The notes under the pieces are model-generated. The model ran no database searches, was not told the DNA's origin, and saw only the letters and a list, made by a program, of their open reading frames with translations. The position numbers and the translations under genes are program-made. 8,403 nt of DNA from Dehalococcoidia bacterium (lineage in GTDB: Bacteria; Chloroflexota; Dehalococcoidia; Bin125). This document shows positions 1 to 6,915 of the stretch, in pieces. Positions within the stretch are counted from its first letter, which is position 1, and each line of letters starts with the position of its first letter. The stretch covers positions 1-8,403 of the forward strand of contig RKRS01000111.1 in the NCBI GenBank assembly GCA_007571275.1. Reading direction: 5' to 3'.

Positions 1-531
1 CCTGAGTTATTCTTCCTCTCCTTGGATCCGAATCGCGATGATTCCTCAACGGCTCGGTCCGGAAAATCGCTATCAAATCCAACTCCGTTTGGGGAAGCTG
101 TGCAGATTGGCGATTGGCGCATTAAAGTATTGGCTCCTCCATCTGATGAAACCGATGGCAGCTCCTCAAACGTTTCGACATATTTGAAAGGAGGCTTGCC
201 GGAAGGTTGGCGAATGAATGGAATCGAGATGTCGTTCACGTATGTAGGCGCTACCTCGTCGACACTGGATCAGAGCAAGATGGAACTTGGGGTAGTGGCT
301 GGTGCTGGGACGCTATATTCTTCGATATTGACGCAACTGTGGTACGAAAGCGAAGAGTGTGGCGGAGGTCCTCTGCGATTGTATGGCAACACGAGGTTGG
401 TTGAGAATACAACGGTGCGAGGGTACCTGTGTTTCAAGACCACCGCAGAGGAAGTTGCTGATGGTGGCTTGGTGCTCGTCGTCGACGAGTGGGGGCCTAA
501 TTCGGAACGTGCCTTTATGGCGTTGGAGTGA
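1..531 (+). CDS. DUF4352-like probable exported protein, 5' end missing
   Basis: The reading frame is open from base 1 to a TGA at 529-531, so the N-terminus lies outside the window; a TTG at 22 is only the first in-window start-like codon. Numbering from that TTG, a Ser/Thr-rich linker is followed at about residue 19 by NPTPFGEAVQIGDW, the usual opening of DUF4352-type beta-sandwich domains ('NP.P.G..V.VGDW..V'). The domain ends with a strand containing GYLCF, a stretch of beta-prone residues and a terminal F-ALE-like motif, also typical. Cys113 and Cys137 match the cysteine pair of this family and could form a disulfide outside the cell. Members are commonly lipoproteins or secreted proteins of unknown function in Gram-positive bacteria and Chloroflexota; the signal peptide cannot be checked here. 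Base composition is noticeably more AT-rich than in the other genes. The family call is by remembered pattern. Function is unknown. Confidence 0.7.
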   Translation, partial: PELFFLSLDPNRDDSSTARSGKSLSNPTPFGEAVQIGDWRIKVLAPPSDETDGSSSNVSTYLKGGLPEGWRMNGIEMSFTYVGATSSTLDQSKMELGVVAGAGTLYSSILTQLWYESEECGGGPLRLYGNTRLVENTTVRGYLCFKTTAEEVADGGLVLVVDEWGPNSERAFMALE

Positions 532-538
532 CTAAGGT

Positions 539-637
539 CCCTTCACACAGGGATGAGTTGTGGAGCCCGCCGGCGTGTGGCGACGGTTTGGCCGCGCAGA
601 TTGCCTCCCGCCTTCTCGACTCTCCCCTCTAGGGGAG
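539..637. terminator. Two small hairpins between convergent genes, possible terminators
   Basis: The 150-base gap between two converging genes (532-681) holds two inverted repeats. One is TCCCT / AGGGA around a six-base loop (538-553), seven bases after the upstream stop. The other is CTCCCC-TCTA-GGGGAG (622-637), a six-pair GC-rich stem with a four-base loop. Neither is followed by a T-run on either strand, so they are not textbook intrinsic terminators. Their place between tail-to-tail genes makes a two-way terminator or transcript-end stabiliser plausible. Nothing else is evident in this gap. Confidence 0.3.
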
Positions 638-681
638 CCAGGATCCAGTGAGGACGTTCTCGGTGGGGGTATGGGCAGGAC

Positions 682-1179
682 CTAGGGTTTCTGTGCGCCG
701 TCGAGCAGGTCGTCGACGTGCTCACGGACGTGGCCGACGGTGACGCTGATTAGCACCTCGAGCAGCGTCCCTTCGACGCCGCCGGCGGAGCGTGTTGGTT
801 GGCTGAGTAGGGATTCGTCGGCCGCGCGGATGGCGTCTATGGTGGCGGCGCGGTTGCGGCGAAATTCGGTCAGCAGCTGTTCGACCGGCTGGTCTTCGCG
901 TCGTTCGACCTGCCTGGCGTTGTAGGCGTCCATGTCGAAACCGCCGCCGCCGCCCTGAGGCGCGTCGCCGCCCGACGCTCGCTCCTGGGCGCGTTCGATC
1001 AGGCGCGGGTACGTCCACTCGATGGCGGCGATGTGCGCGAGCAGTTGGCGGGCATTCCAGCCCTGTTCATAGACGCCTCGCTCGAATGACTGTTCAGAGA
1101 GTTGTGCGACCGCCTGCTGAAACGCTTCGCTGTCCTGTTGTAGTGCGCTGATCAGCGCTTCGCGGCTGGTGATGTTCAT
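682..1179 (-). CDS. DinB-fold / maleylpyruvate isomerase-like protein
   Basis: This is a small protein of about 165 residues that looks like a four-helix-bundle member of the DinB / mycothiol-dependent maleylpyruvate isomerase N-terminal superfamily. The metal-binding histidine triad of that fold is visible as H49 (in LLAHIAAIE) and H150 and H154 (in VGHVREHVDD). The middle segment, FDMDAYNARQVERR after a run of five glycines, resembles the 'N..N......R' stretch common in these proteins. Family members are thiol-dependent transferases, isomerases or hydrolases, and many are uncharacterised; the substrate cannot be told here. I chose the ATG at 1179 because it forms an ATGA overlap with the stop of the preceding SDR gene; an in-frame ATG at 1191 would add MADS. 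Neither start has a strong Shine-Dalgarno, which fits translational coupling. It is the last gene of the four-gene hpnG-hpnA-SDR-dinB run. Confidence 0.75.
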   Translation of the reverse strand: MNITSREALISALQQDSEAFQQAVAQLSEQSFERGVYEQGWNARQLLAHIAAIEWTYPRLIERAQERASGGDAPQGGGGGFDMDAYNARQVERREDQPVEQLLTEFRRNRAATIDAIRAADESLLSQPTRSAGGVEGTLLEVLISVTVGHVREHVDDLLDGAQKP

Positions 1180-2048
1180 AGAGTCGGCCATTGCGCATCA
1201 GTGAGTTCGTTGGATGCATCCCAGAGCCGCTCCGCGGCGTGGTGATCGTTGGCGTGTTCGTTCAGCGTTGCCGCCTGGTGACGGTTGAAGTAAGCGCCGG
1301 CGAGCTGCCGTTTGTCAGCGTCGTCGACCAAATCGACGATCGGCGCCGCGCCGTTCTCGGCGCTGAGCAAGAATGGCTGAACCAGACGCCAGAGGATGGA
1401 CAGCGGCCCGCCGCGGTCGCCGTCGGCGCCCAGTCGCGTGCGCACGCCGCCGGGGTGGACGGCGAAGGTGGCCAGGCCATGCTCGAAGTAGCGTCGGTGC
1501 AACGCCTTGGTGAAGAGGATGTTGGCCAGCTTGGAGATGCAGTACGGTCGGAATCCGCGCCATTGATGCTCGAGTTGTAGGTCATCAAGCGGCATCGCGC
1601 CGGCGCGCTGGTAGAGCATGGACGAGACATTGACGACGCGAGGATCGTCAGATTGCATGAGGCGCGACAGCAGCAGCGAGGTCAGCAGCACGTGGCCGAA
1701 GTGGTTGACCTGCATCGTCGACGCAAGGCCGTCCTCAGTCAGTGTGCGCCGACCCAGGTTGACGCCCGCGTTGTTGACCAGCGCGTCGAGACGCGGAGCG
1801 CGCTCCAGCAGTTCCGCCGCGGCGCTGCGTACTGAGCTGAATGAGGCGAGGTCGAGTTCGAGTAACTCGACCGCTGCGGAGCCGCTGTCATTCTGGATTT
1901 GTGTAACGGCGGCGCGACCACGCTCGGGCGACCTGGCAGCGGCAAAGACTCGCCAACCACGGCGCGCCAGCTCGGTTGCCGCAGCCTGGCCAATGCCGCT
2001 GTTGGCCCCGGTGATCAGTGCGGCGTGAGGAGTATCTGAGTTGTTCAT
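1176..2048 (-). CDS. Retinol-dehydrogenase-like short-chain dehydrogenase/reductase
   Basis: A 290-residue classical SDR with all key elements visible. These are the Rossmann dinucleotide motif TGANSGIG (13-20), an acidic LDLA segment (65-68), NNAG (92-95), the tetrad Asn in MQVNHFGH (N115), VSS (141-143), catalytic Tyr169 and Lys173 in YCISK, and HPGGVRT after the sixth strand (198-204). An Arg in AARS (39) hints at NADP(H) preference. The order and spacing, with long C-terminal helices, resemble the RDH11-14/WW-oxidoreductase-like group, which act on hydrophobic alcohols, aldehydes or ketones. The ATG at 2048 overlaps the stop of hpnA as ATGA; a TTG at 2069 in the same frame is less likely because it would sit inside hpnA and add a non-family N-terminus. 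Given the coupling to hpnA, a hopanoid or other isoprenoid lipid substrate is a reasonable guess, but only a guess. Confidence 0.88.
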   Translation of the reverse strand: MNNSDTPHAALITGANSGIGQAAATELARRGWRVFAAARSPERGRAAVTQIQNDSGSAAVELLELDLASFSSVRSAAAELLERAPRLDALVNNAGVNLGRRTLTEDGLASTMQVNHFGHVLLTSLLLSRLMQSDDPRVVNVSSMLYQRAGAMPLDDLQLEHQWRGFRPYCISKLANILFTKALHRRYFEHGLATFAVHPGGVRTRLGADGDRGGPLSILWRLVQPFLLSAENGAAPIVDLVDDADKRQLAGAYFNRHQAATLNEHANDHHAAERLWDASNELTDAQWPTL

Positions 2049-3046
2049 GCGCTGAGTGTACGAAACCAACGGACTGCGTCGTTGAACGTCTGGTCCAGGT
2101 CGGTTTGCGGGAGCGCGAGCTCGGTGATTGCTTTGCGGGGATTGAAGAACTGACGTTGTCGAGCGAGTCGGACCCCGGCGATGGTTGCGCGCGGCTGTTG
2201 CCTGGCCAGCAGGCTGAGCAGATATTCGTCCACGACTGCGGCGAGGTATGCGACCGATGCGGGAATGGCGATTCGAGGCGACACCGCCTGGCCAATGGCC
2301 GCCGCGCGTTCGATGATTTGTTGCAACGTGAGATTTCCGTCCTGGTGTCCGAGGATGTAGCGCTCGCCGATGCGACCGTCGCGGGCGGCGTTGATGTGAC
2401 CAATGGCGACGTCCTCAACGTGAACCACATTCAGTCCTGCGGAACGGACGTAGGCTGGCATCGAGCCGCTCGCAGCGTCGCGGATCAGGCGACCGGTCGG
2501 TGTGGGCTTGAGGTCGAGCGGCCCGATCGGCGCTGTCGGAAGCACGCAGACTGCTGGCAGCGCCTCGCTGCGCACCAGCTCGTGGAGGAGTCGCTCGCTG
2601 AGGATTTTCGTCTCTTCGTATGGTCCCGGCGCATGATCAGGTGACGCCCACTGGGTTTCGTCGGCGAGAAGATCGGGCGCACGCGGTGGACCGATCGCGG
2701 CGACAGATGATGTGTGCACGACGCGGTCGACCTGGGCCCGGAGAGCGGCCAGCATCAGCGCCCGTGTGCCATCTACGTTGGTGCGATACGCGTCGGCGCG
2801 AGCCCGGCGACTGAGGTCGTAGCGGGCGGCGACGTTGAACAGAATGTCGATGCCATCAAGCGCTGGTTGCAGCGTCTGAGGCTCGGTCAGATCGCCGTAG
2901 GCCCATTCAATTGGAAGTCCATCTAAGTTGCGTTGATCGCTGCCCCGGCGGACCAGTACGCGAACTTCTGCGCCGACATCCAGCGCCGCTCGGACGACAT
3001 GCGACCCGATGAATCCGTTGGCGCCGGTGACCAGGACACGGTTCAC
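2045..3046 (-). CDS. hpnA: Hopanoid-associated sugar epimerase HpnA (NAD-dependent epimerase/dehydratase family)
   Basis: A 333-residue extended-SDR protein of normal length for the family. The N-terminal NAD-binding motif is TGANGFIGSH (7-16), followed by YGDLT (50-54), TSSVAAIG (112-119) and the catalytic pair Y143/K147 in YEETK. The segment around residues 177-207 (DLKPTPTGR, then MPAYV and GLNVVHVEDVA) is the recognisable signature of the hopanoid-associated epimerase family, and ERYILG (228-233) and FNPRKA near the C-terminus also match. HpnA proteins lie in hopanoid clusters; a role in modifying the ribose-derived side chain is proposed, but the exact reaction is not settled as far as I know. 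The start is GTG at 3046, 19 bases after the hpnG stop, with no clear Shine-Dalgarno. The stop overlaps the ATG of the SDR gene (ATGA, 2045-2048), so these genes are likely co-transcribed and coupled. Confidence 0.88.
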   Translation of the reverse strand: MNRVLVTGANGFIGSHVVRAALDVGAEVRVLVRRGSDQRNLDGLPIEWAYGDLTEPQTLQPALDGIDILFNVAARYDLSRRARADAYRTNVDGTRALMLAALRAQVDRVVHTSSVAAIGPPRAPDLLADETQWASPDHAPGPYEETKILSERLLHELVRSEALPAVCVLPTAPIGPLDLKPTPTGRLIRDAASGSMPAYVRSAGLNVVHVEDVAIGHINAARDGRIGERYILGHQDGNLTLQQIIERAAAIGQAVSPRIAIPASVAYLAAVVDEYLLSLLARQQPRATIAGVRLARQRQFFNPRKAITELALPQTDLDQTFNDAVRWFRTLSA

Positions 3047-3065
3047 GACGAATCTGAGGAAGTGT

Positions 3066-3773
3066 CTAGTCGACCTGCTCAGGCACGAGGTCAGGCGCGA
3101 GCGCAGGGATGATCAGCGTCATCGCGCGTTCCAGTTCCTGCATCGCCGATTGTCGCTGTAGGCCAAGGGAAATCAACTCGCGCAACAGGCCCGGCCTGCG
3201 AATCGTGCCGACAGCAATGTCCAGCGCGGAGGGCTTGCCGCGCCATTGGACGACTTCGTTGGGAATGTCGTCATCGAGCGCGTCCATCACCACACGAACG
3301 CAGGCGAAGGGGATGTCCGCTGCAGCGCAAACCTCGGCCCACTCCGCGTCTTCCATCTGCACGATCTCTGCACCGCTATCGGCAGCTGCGCGCTTCTCCG
3401 GCCTGGTGAACAGGATTTCCGGCGTCGTGATGCTGGTCACCGACTGCCAGAAGATGTCCGCTCGGTTGAGCAGCCTGATCGTCTGTTTGCGTAGCTGCTC
3501 ATCGGTCTGGAAGACCGCGCCATCGGTCTGGCGGATAATGCTGGTCGGTAGCGTGATTGAGGGTCGACGGAGAGTGTTCGTCAGCCCGCCGGCGACGCCG
3601 ATGCTGATCACGTTGGAGGGTGAGTCTCGCTCGATCGCTTCTTCCGCCGCGTCTCGGGCTCGCGCGGGACCGACGCCGGATGTAATGATGCGGACGCGGC
3701 CACGTCCGGCAATTGCCTGGCCAGCGCGAGCGGCCTGAGCCTCCCAGGGCAGTGCAGCGGTGATGGTGAGCAT
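3066..3773 (-). CDS. hpnG: HpnG-like hopanoid nucleosidase/phosphorylase (MTA/SAH nucleosidase fold)
   Basis: A 235-residue phosphorylase-superfamily protein aligning over its length with MTA/SAH nucleosidases. Recognisable parts are the N-terminal strand with LPWEAQA (E11 at the place of E. coli MTAN E12), TSGVGPARAR (31-40, the G-GPARA form typical of HpnG), GVAGGL (59-64), VQMEDAEWA (138-146), where M140 and E141 occupy the ribose-contact position, and VRVVMDALDD, where D164 matches the catalytic Asp197. HpnG removes adenine from adenosylhopane made by HpnH, giving ribosylhopane. Two differences are visible: Gln139 replaces the Glu in VEME, and Met163 replaces the Ser before the catalytic Asp (S196, near the adenine). 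It is the first gene of the hpnG-hpnA-SDR-dinB run. The ATG at 3773 is the natural start, though no strong Shine-Dalgarno precedes it. A plain MTA/SAH nucleosidase is the alternative; gene context favours HpnG. Confidence 0.8.
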   Translation of the reverse strand: MLTITAALPWEAQAARAGQAIAGRGRVRIITSGVGPARARDAAEEAIERDSPSNVISIGVAGGLTNTLRRPSITLPTSIIRQTDGAVFQTDEQLRKQTIRLLNRADIFWQSVTSITTPEILFTRPEKRAAADSGAEIVQMEDAEWAEVCAAADIPFACVRVVMDALDDDIPNEVVQWRGKPSALDIAVGTIRRPGLLRELISLGLQRQSAMQELERAMTLIIPALAPDLVPEQVD

Positions 3774-3890
3774 GGAGTCAGTCTACGCCAGAGCCTGAAG
3801 CTGAGGCACTACAGCGTTCGGTTATGCCACCCGTGACTAGACTGAGAGTCGACCAAGCCTTGAGAACGCCCTGAGTCGTGAGGATGACCA
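3774..3890. promoter_or_regulatory. Divergent intergenic region between hpnG and the enoyl-CoA hydratase gene
   Basis: These 117 bases separate two genes transcribed away from each other, so promoters for both operons should lie here. On the plus side a good Shine-Dalgarno, GAGGA at 3880-3884, sits six bases before the ATG at 3891. A weak -10-like TAGACT occurs near 3838, but no convincing -35 is spaced from it. On the minus side I see no clear -10/-35 pair. A short GACT...AGTC inverted repeat around 3834-3849 could be an operator but may be chance. The promoter role rests on gene orientation, not on consensus matches. Confidence 0.45.
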
Positions 3891-4676
3891 ATGTACGAAA
3901 CACTGCTGTACGACGTTGAAGACGGCATATGCACGATCACGTTGAATCGCCCGGAGTCGCTCAACGCGCTCAACGGAACGATGCTGACCGAACTCCCGCT
4001 GGCCTGCGAGGCGGCCGCTGCTGACAACGATGTGCGAGTGGTAATTCTGACCGGAGCGGGCCGACTCTTCTGCGCTGGCGGCGATCTGAAGGACACCAGT
4101 CGCGGCGACATCCGCAATCTTGAGCAGAGCATCTATTCGTTGACGCACTCGGAGCGCACGTCGATCCTGCTGCACCAGATGCCGAAGCCGACGATTGCGG
4201 CAATCAACGGCGGCGCGGCCGGCGCCGGTTGCTCGATCACGTTGGCCTGCGACCTGCGCTATATGTCGACCTCGGCCTACTTGTACACCGCCTTCCTGCG
4301 GGTTGGGTTCTCGGGCGATTTCGGCGGTACCTGGACGCTCCCGCGACTGGTCGGCATGGGCAAGGCGCGCGAGATGTATCTGCTGCCCGATCGGGTGCCG
4401 GCGGAACAGGCGCTGTCGCTCGGTCTGGCCAACGGCGTCTATGAGCCAGATGAGCTGATCCCGAACGTATTGCAGATCGCCGCGCAGCTGCGGGACTCTC
4501 ATCCGGGCGCCATCGCGCAGATTAAGAGCAATCTGAATGACGCGTTCACGATTCCGCTCTCGGAGGCGCTTCGCCGCGAGGCCGACCGGATGCGCCGCGT
4601 TGGCGAGAGTGAGGATTCGATCGAGGCGCGTCGAGCGTTCGTCGAGAAACGACGGCCGGTCTTCAAGGGCAGGTAA
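3891..4676 (+). CDS. Enoyl-CoA hydratase/isomerase family protein, PaaG-like active site
   Basis: A 261-residue crotonase-fold protein of usual length. It has LNRPESLNALN (18-28), the oxyanion-hole/CoA segment GAGRLFCAGGDL (55-66), the second oxyanion segment INGGAAGAGC (105-114), ACDLRY (119-124), FGGTWTLPRLVG (144-155) and a C-terminal KRRPVFKG (253-260). The two catalytic glutamates of classical hydratases (rat Glu144 and Glu164) are replaced by S115 and F135. Instead D143 sits just before FGGTW, where PaaG-type enzymes carry their catalytic aspartate. This favours an enoyl-CoA delta-isomerase or ring-opening isomerase over a plain hydratase; the substrate is unknown. The start ATG has Shine-Dalgarno GAGGA six bases upstream. 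It is followed after 43 bases by the VOC gene, probably in one operon. Family call firm, subfamily inferred. A role linked to the flanking hopanoid genes is not evident. Confidence 0.88.
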   Translation: MYETLLYDVEDGICTITLNRPESLNALNGTMLTELPLACEAAAADNDVRVVILTGAGRLFCAGGDLKDTSRGDIRNLEQSIYSLTHSERTSILLHQMPKPTIAAINGGAAGAGCSITLACDLRYMSTSAYLYTAFLRVGFSGDFGGTWTLPRLVGMGKAREMYLLPDRVPAEQALSLGLANGVYEPDELIPNVLQIAAQLRDSHPGAIAQIKSNLNDAFTIPLSEALRREADRMRRVGESEDSIEARRAFVEKRRPVFKGR

Positions 4677-4719
4677 GTCCAACCGGACCATGATGCCCGC
4701 AGTCTGAGAGGAATCCGTC

Positions 4720-5487
4720 ATGTTGCGAATGCGTCAGATCTGCCTGGTGGCTGAGGATCTGGACATGATTGAGGCGCACCTCCGCGGTGTGTTTGGCCTT
4801 GAGGTCTGTCACCGCGATCCGGGTGTCGGTCGATTCGGGTTGCATAACTTCCTGATGCCGGTCGGCAACTCGTTTCTCGAGGTGGTGTCGCCGATGCGTC
4901 CCGGGACTGCCGGCGGACGCCACCTGCAACGACGCGGCGGTGACGGCGGCTACATGGTGATCATGCAGTGCGACGATATCGCCGCCCGCCGAGCCCACGT
5001 CGCCGAACTGGGCATTCGTCTGGTCCTGGACGGGGCGAACGAGCAAACCGATGGCATTCAGCTACACCCCAAGGATGTGCCTGGCGCCATCGCCGAGCTG
5101 CGCTGGAACGTTGGCGACGGGGCCATCGATGGTCCCTGGAATCCGGCCGGCGACCACTGGTTGCCAGCCAGGCGTGAGCATGTGATCACCGCGATGGCGG
5201 CGGCAGAGCTGCAGAGCGCAGATCCATCGGCGATGGCGGCTCGCTGGGCGGAAGTGCTGGAGATTCCGGCAGGCTCAGACGGTGATGGCCATCCAACGAT
5301 CTCATTGGATGACGCGACGCTGCGGTTCGTCGAAGCGACGGATGGGCGGGGTGATGGTCTCGGTGGACTCGACGTGGCGACGGTCGATCGGGGACACGTC
5401 ATCGCCACAGCGCGTCATCATGACCTCGACGTGTCGGAGGATGAGTCGGTCGTGATGCTCTGCGGTATGCGCTTCCGCCTGGTCTGA
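4720..5487 (+). CDS. Glyoxalase-like VOC-superfamily protein
   Basis: A 255-residue protein of the vicinal oxygen chelate superfamily, of the glyoxalase-like (PF13468-like) type. The N-terminal module is clear: RQICLVAEDLD (5-15), GLEVCHRDPGVGRFGLHNFLMPVGNSFLEVVSP (26-58, listed here as the conserved block; key residue E54), RRGGDGGYM (71-79) and a second metal-ligand-like IQLHPKDV (H116). A Gln (Q6) occupies the place where many VOC enzymes have the first-strand His. The C-terminal half (about 155-255) looks like a second, worn-down module with FVEA (203-206) and no obvious metal set. The reaction is unknown; relatives are annotated only as glyoxalase-like. Shine-Dalgarno AGAGGA at 4707-4712 lies seven bases from the ATG. 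It shares an operon with the upstream enoyl-CoA hydratase-like gene and ends 15 bases from the end of mgtE on the other strand, leaving almost no room for a terminator. Confidence 0.8.
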   Translation: MLRMRQICLVAEDLDMIEAHLRGVFGLEVCHRDPGVGRFGLHNFLMPVGNSFLEVVSPMRPGTAGGRHLQRRGGDGGYMVIMQCDDIAARRAHVAELGIRLVLDGANEQTDGIQLHPKDVPGAIAELRWNVGDGAIDGPWNPAGDHWLPARREHVITAMAAAELQSADPSAMAARWAEVLEIPAGSDGDGHPTISLDDATLRFVEATDGRGDGLGGLDVATVDRGHVIATARHHDLDVSEDESVVMLCGMRFRLV

Positions 5488-5502
5488 TTGCCGCTGGCGT
5501 GG

Positions 5503-6915
5503 TTAGATCAGCAAACTGATCGCAGCCTGGGCGATGCCAAGGAACAGCAGGAATCCAAAGACGTCGGTGAATGTCGTGACGACCACGGCCGAGGCGACGG
5601 CAGGGTCGATGCCCACGCGGCGCATCAGCAAGGGGACGCCAGCGCCGACGGTACCTGCGATCAGCATGTTGCCGAGCATCGCCAGACCGAGCACGAGCGC
5701 GAGTCCGTAGTTGTCCTGCCAGATGATGGCGATCACGGCGACCAGCAACCCCAACCAGATGCCGTGGATAACTCCCAGGGTCGCTTCCCGAATCAGCAGG
5801 CGCTTGGCTCGCACACCGACGAGTTCGCCCAGTGCAATGGCGCGGACAATCAAGGTCAGGGTCTGGGTGCCGCCAATGCCGCCCTGGCCGGCGACGACCG
5901 GCAGAAACGCGGCCAGCACGACCAGTTGGGCCAACGTTGACTCGAAGAGCGCGATCGTCGCGGCGGCGAGAAATGTCGTAGCCAGATTGATCGTCAGCCA
6001 GGGCAGTCGGGTGCGGATCGATAGCGCCATCGGCCCATCGGCGCGTTCGCCGGCGACGTTGGCGATCCGCTGCATCTGTCGCGTGTCCTCCTCGACCGTG
6101 ACGCCCAACAGCGCGTCGGGCAGCACAACGCCAACCAGGTCGCCATCTTCGACAACAGGAAGCTGCGTGAGGTTGTAGTGCCGTCGCAGTCGCGCGCATT
6201 CCTGAGCCGACGTGTCGACGGACACGACCGCGGTCAGAGGAGAGGCAATCGCGCTGGCGGTAGCAGCTGCGGGGGCCAATGCCAGGTTGACCATCGACAC
6301 CTGACCCTCCGGTTGACCCTCGGCGTTCAGGACGTAGAGGTATGTCAACCGGTCACGGTCCTCTTGCAGAGCCTCCAGCGCCGCTCTCATTTCGTCGAGG
6401 CCCGCGTCGGCATTGACTGCGACAAGTCGGGGTGTCATCAGTGCGCCGGCGGTATTCGGTTCCTGGTTCAGGATCTCGCTTTCGGCGATCGGCTGTTCCA
6501 GTTGTTCGGCCACCTGCTGCGCCCGACGCAGCGGCAGTCGTTGCAGCGCTGTCATGGCGTGCCGAGGATTGACCTGATCGAGCACGAACGACAGGCTTTG
6601 GATGCTCAGACGAGCTCCCAAACGACCAGCCTCGACCGGATTCATGTGCTGGAGCATCCAGGTGACGGTCTGCGGCGACATGATCTCCAGCAGCGCCTCG
6701 CTACTGGTTCGCGGCAAGCCGGCGAGGATCAGGCCGACGTCGGCGGGATGCAGGTGACGCAGTCGCTGCCAGGCGGCTGCCTGGTTGCCAGCCGCGATCA
6801 GTTCCTGGACGCGCTCGGCAATCCGCCCGACTTCCTCCAGTGAGATCGCCGGGGCAAGCTCAGCTGGTGGTTGGCTATCGATGATCGGCTCTGAGCCTGG
6901 TTCCTGTCCTGACAC
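5503..6915 (-). CDS. mgtE: MgtE-family magnesium transporter
   Basis: A 470-residue MgtE channel/transporter with the complete domain order. It has an N-terminal superhelical MgtE_N domain (about 30-145, including LHPADVGLILAGLP), a CBS pair (about 155-280, beginning AGALMTPRLVAV and including LPVVEDGDLVGVV), a plug-like linker helix, then five predicted membrane helices (about 303-325, 328-343, 375-398, 404-430, 442-468). RLPWL at the start of the membrane part, GTQTLTLIVR-ALGE (349-364) and the last-helix TTFTDVFG (447-454) are family hallmarks; D451 corresponds to the pore aspartate of Thermus MgtE. In the normally conserved GGN-AG-Q stretch the Asn is replaced by Ile (GGIGGTQ, 345-351). 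MgtE carries Mg2+ inward and is gated by Mg2+ bound to the N and CBS domains. The start is GTG at 6915 with GGAAGG seven bases upstream. It lies 121 bases after hpnH on the same strand and could be read through from it. Confidence 0.95.
   Translation of the reverse strand: MSGQEPGSEPIIDSQPPAELAPAISLEEVGRIAERVQELIAAGNQAAAWQRLRHLHPADVGLILAGLPRTSSEALLEIMSPQTVTWMLQHMNPVEAGRLGARLSIQSLSFVLDQVNPRHAMTALQRLPLRRAQQVAEQLEQPIAESEILNQEPNTAGALMTPRLVAVNADAGLDEMRAALEALQEDRDRLTYLYVLNAEGQPEGQVSMVNLALAPAAATASAIASPLTAVVSVDTSAQECARLRRHYNLTQLPVVEDGDLVGVVLPDALLGVTVEEDTRQMQRIANVAGERADGPMALSIRTRLPWLTINLATTFLAAATIALFESTLAQLVVLAAFLPVVAGQGGIGGTQTLTLIVRAIALGELVGVRAKRLLIREATLGVIHGIWLGLLVAVIAIIWQDNYGLALVLGLAMLGNMLIAGTVGAGVPLLMRRVGIDPAVASAVVVTTFTDVFGFLLFLGIAQAAISLLI

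Noticed and set aside
2046..2069. TTG at 2069 as the start of the SDR gene
   Set aside because: It would place the start within hpnA and add seven residues before the family's usual N-terminus; the ATG at 2048 makes a canonical ATGA overlap.
2018..2644. A 208-codon plus-strand frame opposite hpnA
   Set aside because: It is antisense to the HpnA gene, whose motifs are unambiguous; the product has no domain pattern.
3837..4721. A 294-codon open frame on the minus strand across the enoyl-CoA hydratase gene
   Set aside because: It is antisense to a clear crotonase-fold gene, is rich in Arg/Gln repeats without any recognisable motif, and reflects GC-rich codon bias of the real gene.
5399..6199. 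A 266-codon minus-strand frame overlapping the 3' half of mgtE
   Set aside because: It is very Arg-rich, lacks hydrophobic organisation and lies in another frame of the well-supported mgtE gene.
6178..6843. A 221-codon plus-strand frame opposite mgtE
   Set aside because: It is an antisense shadow rich in His, Gln and Arg, with no family resemblance.
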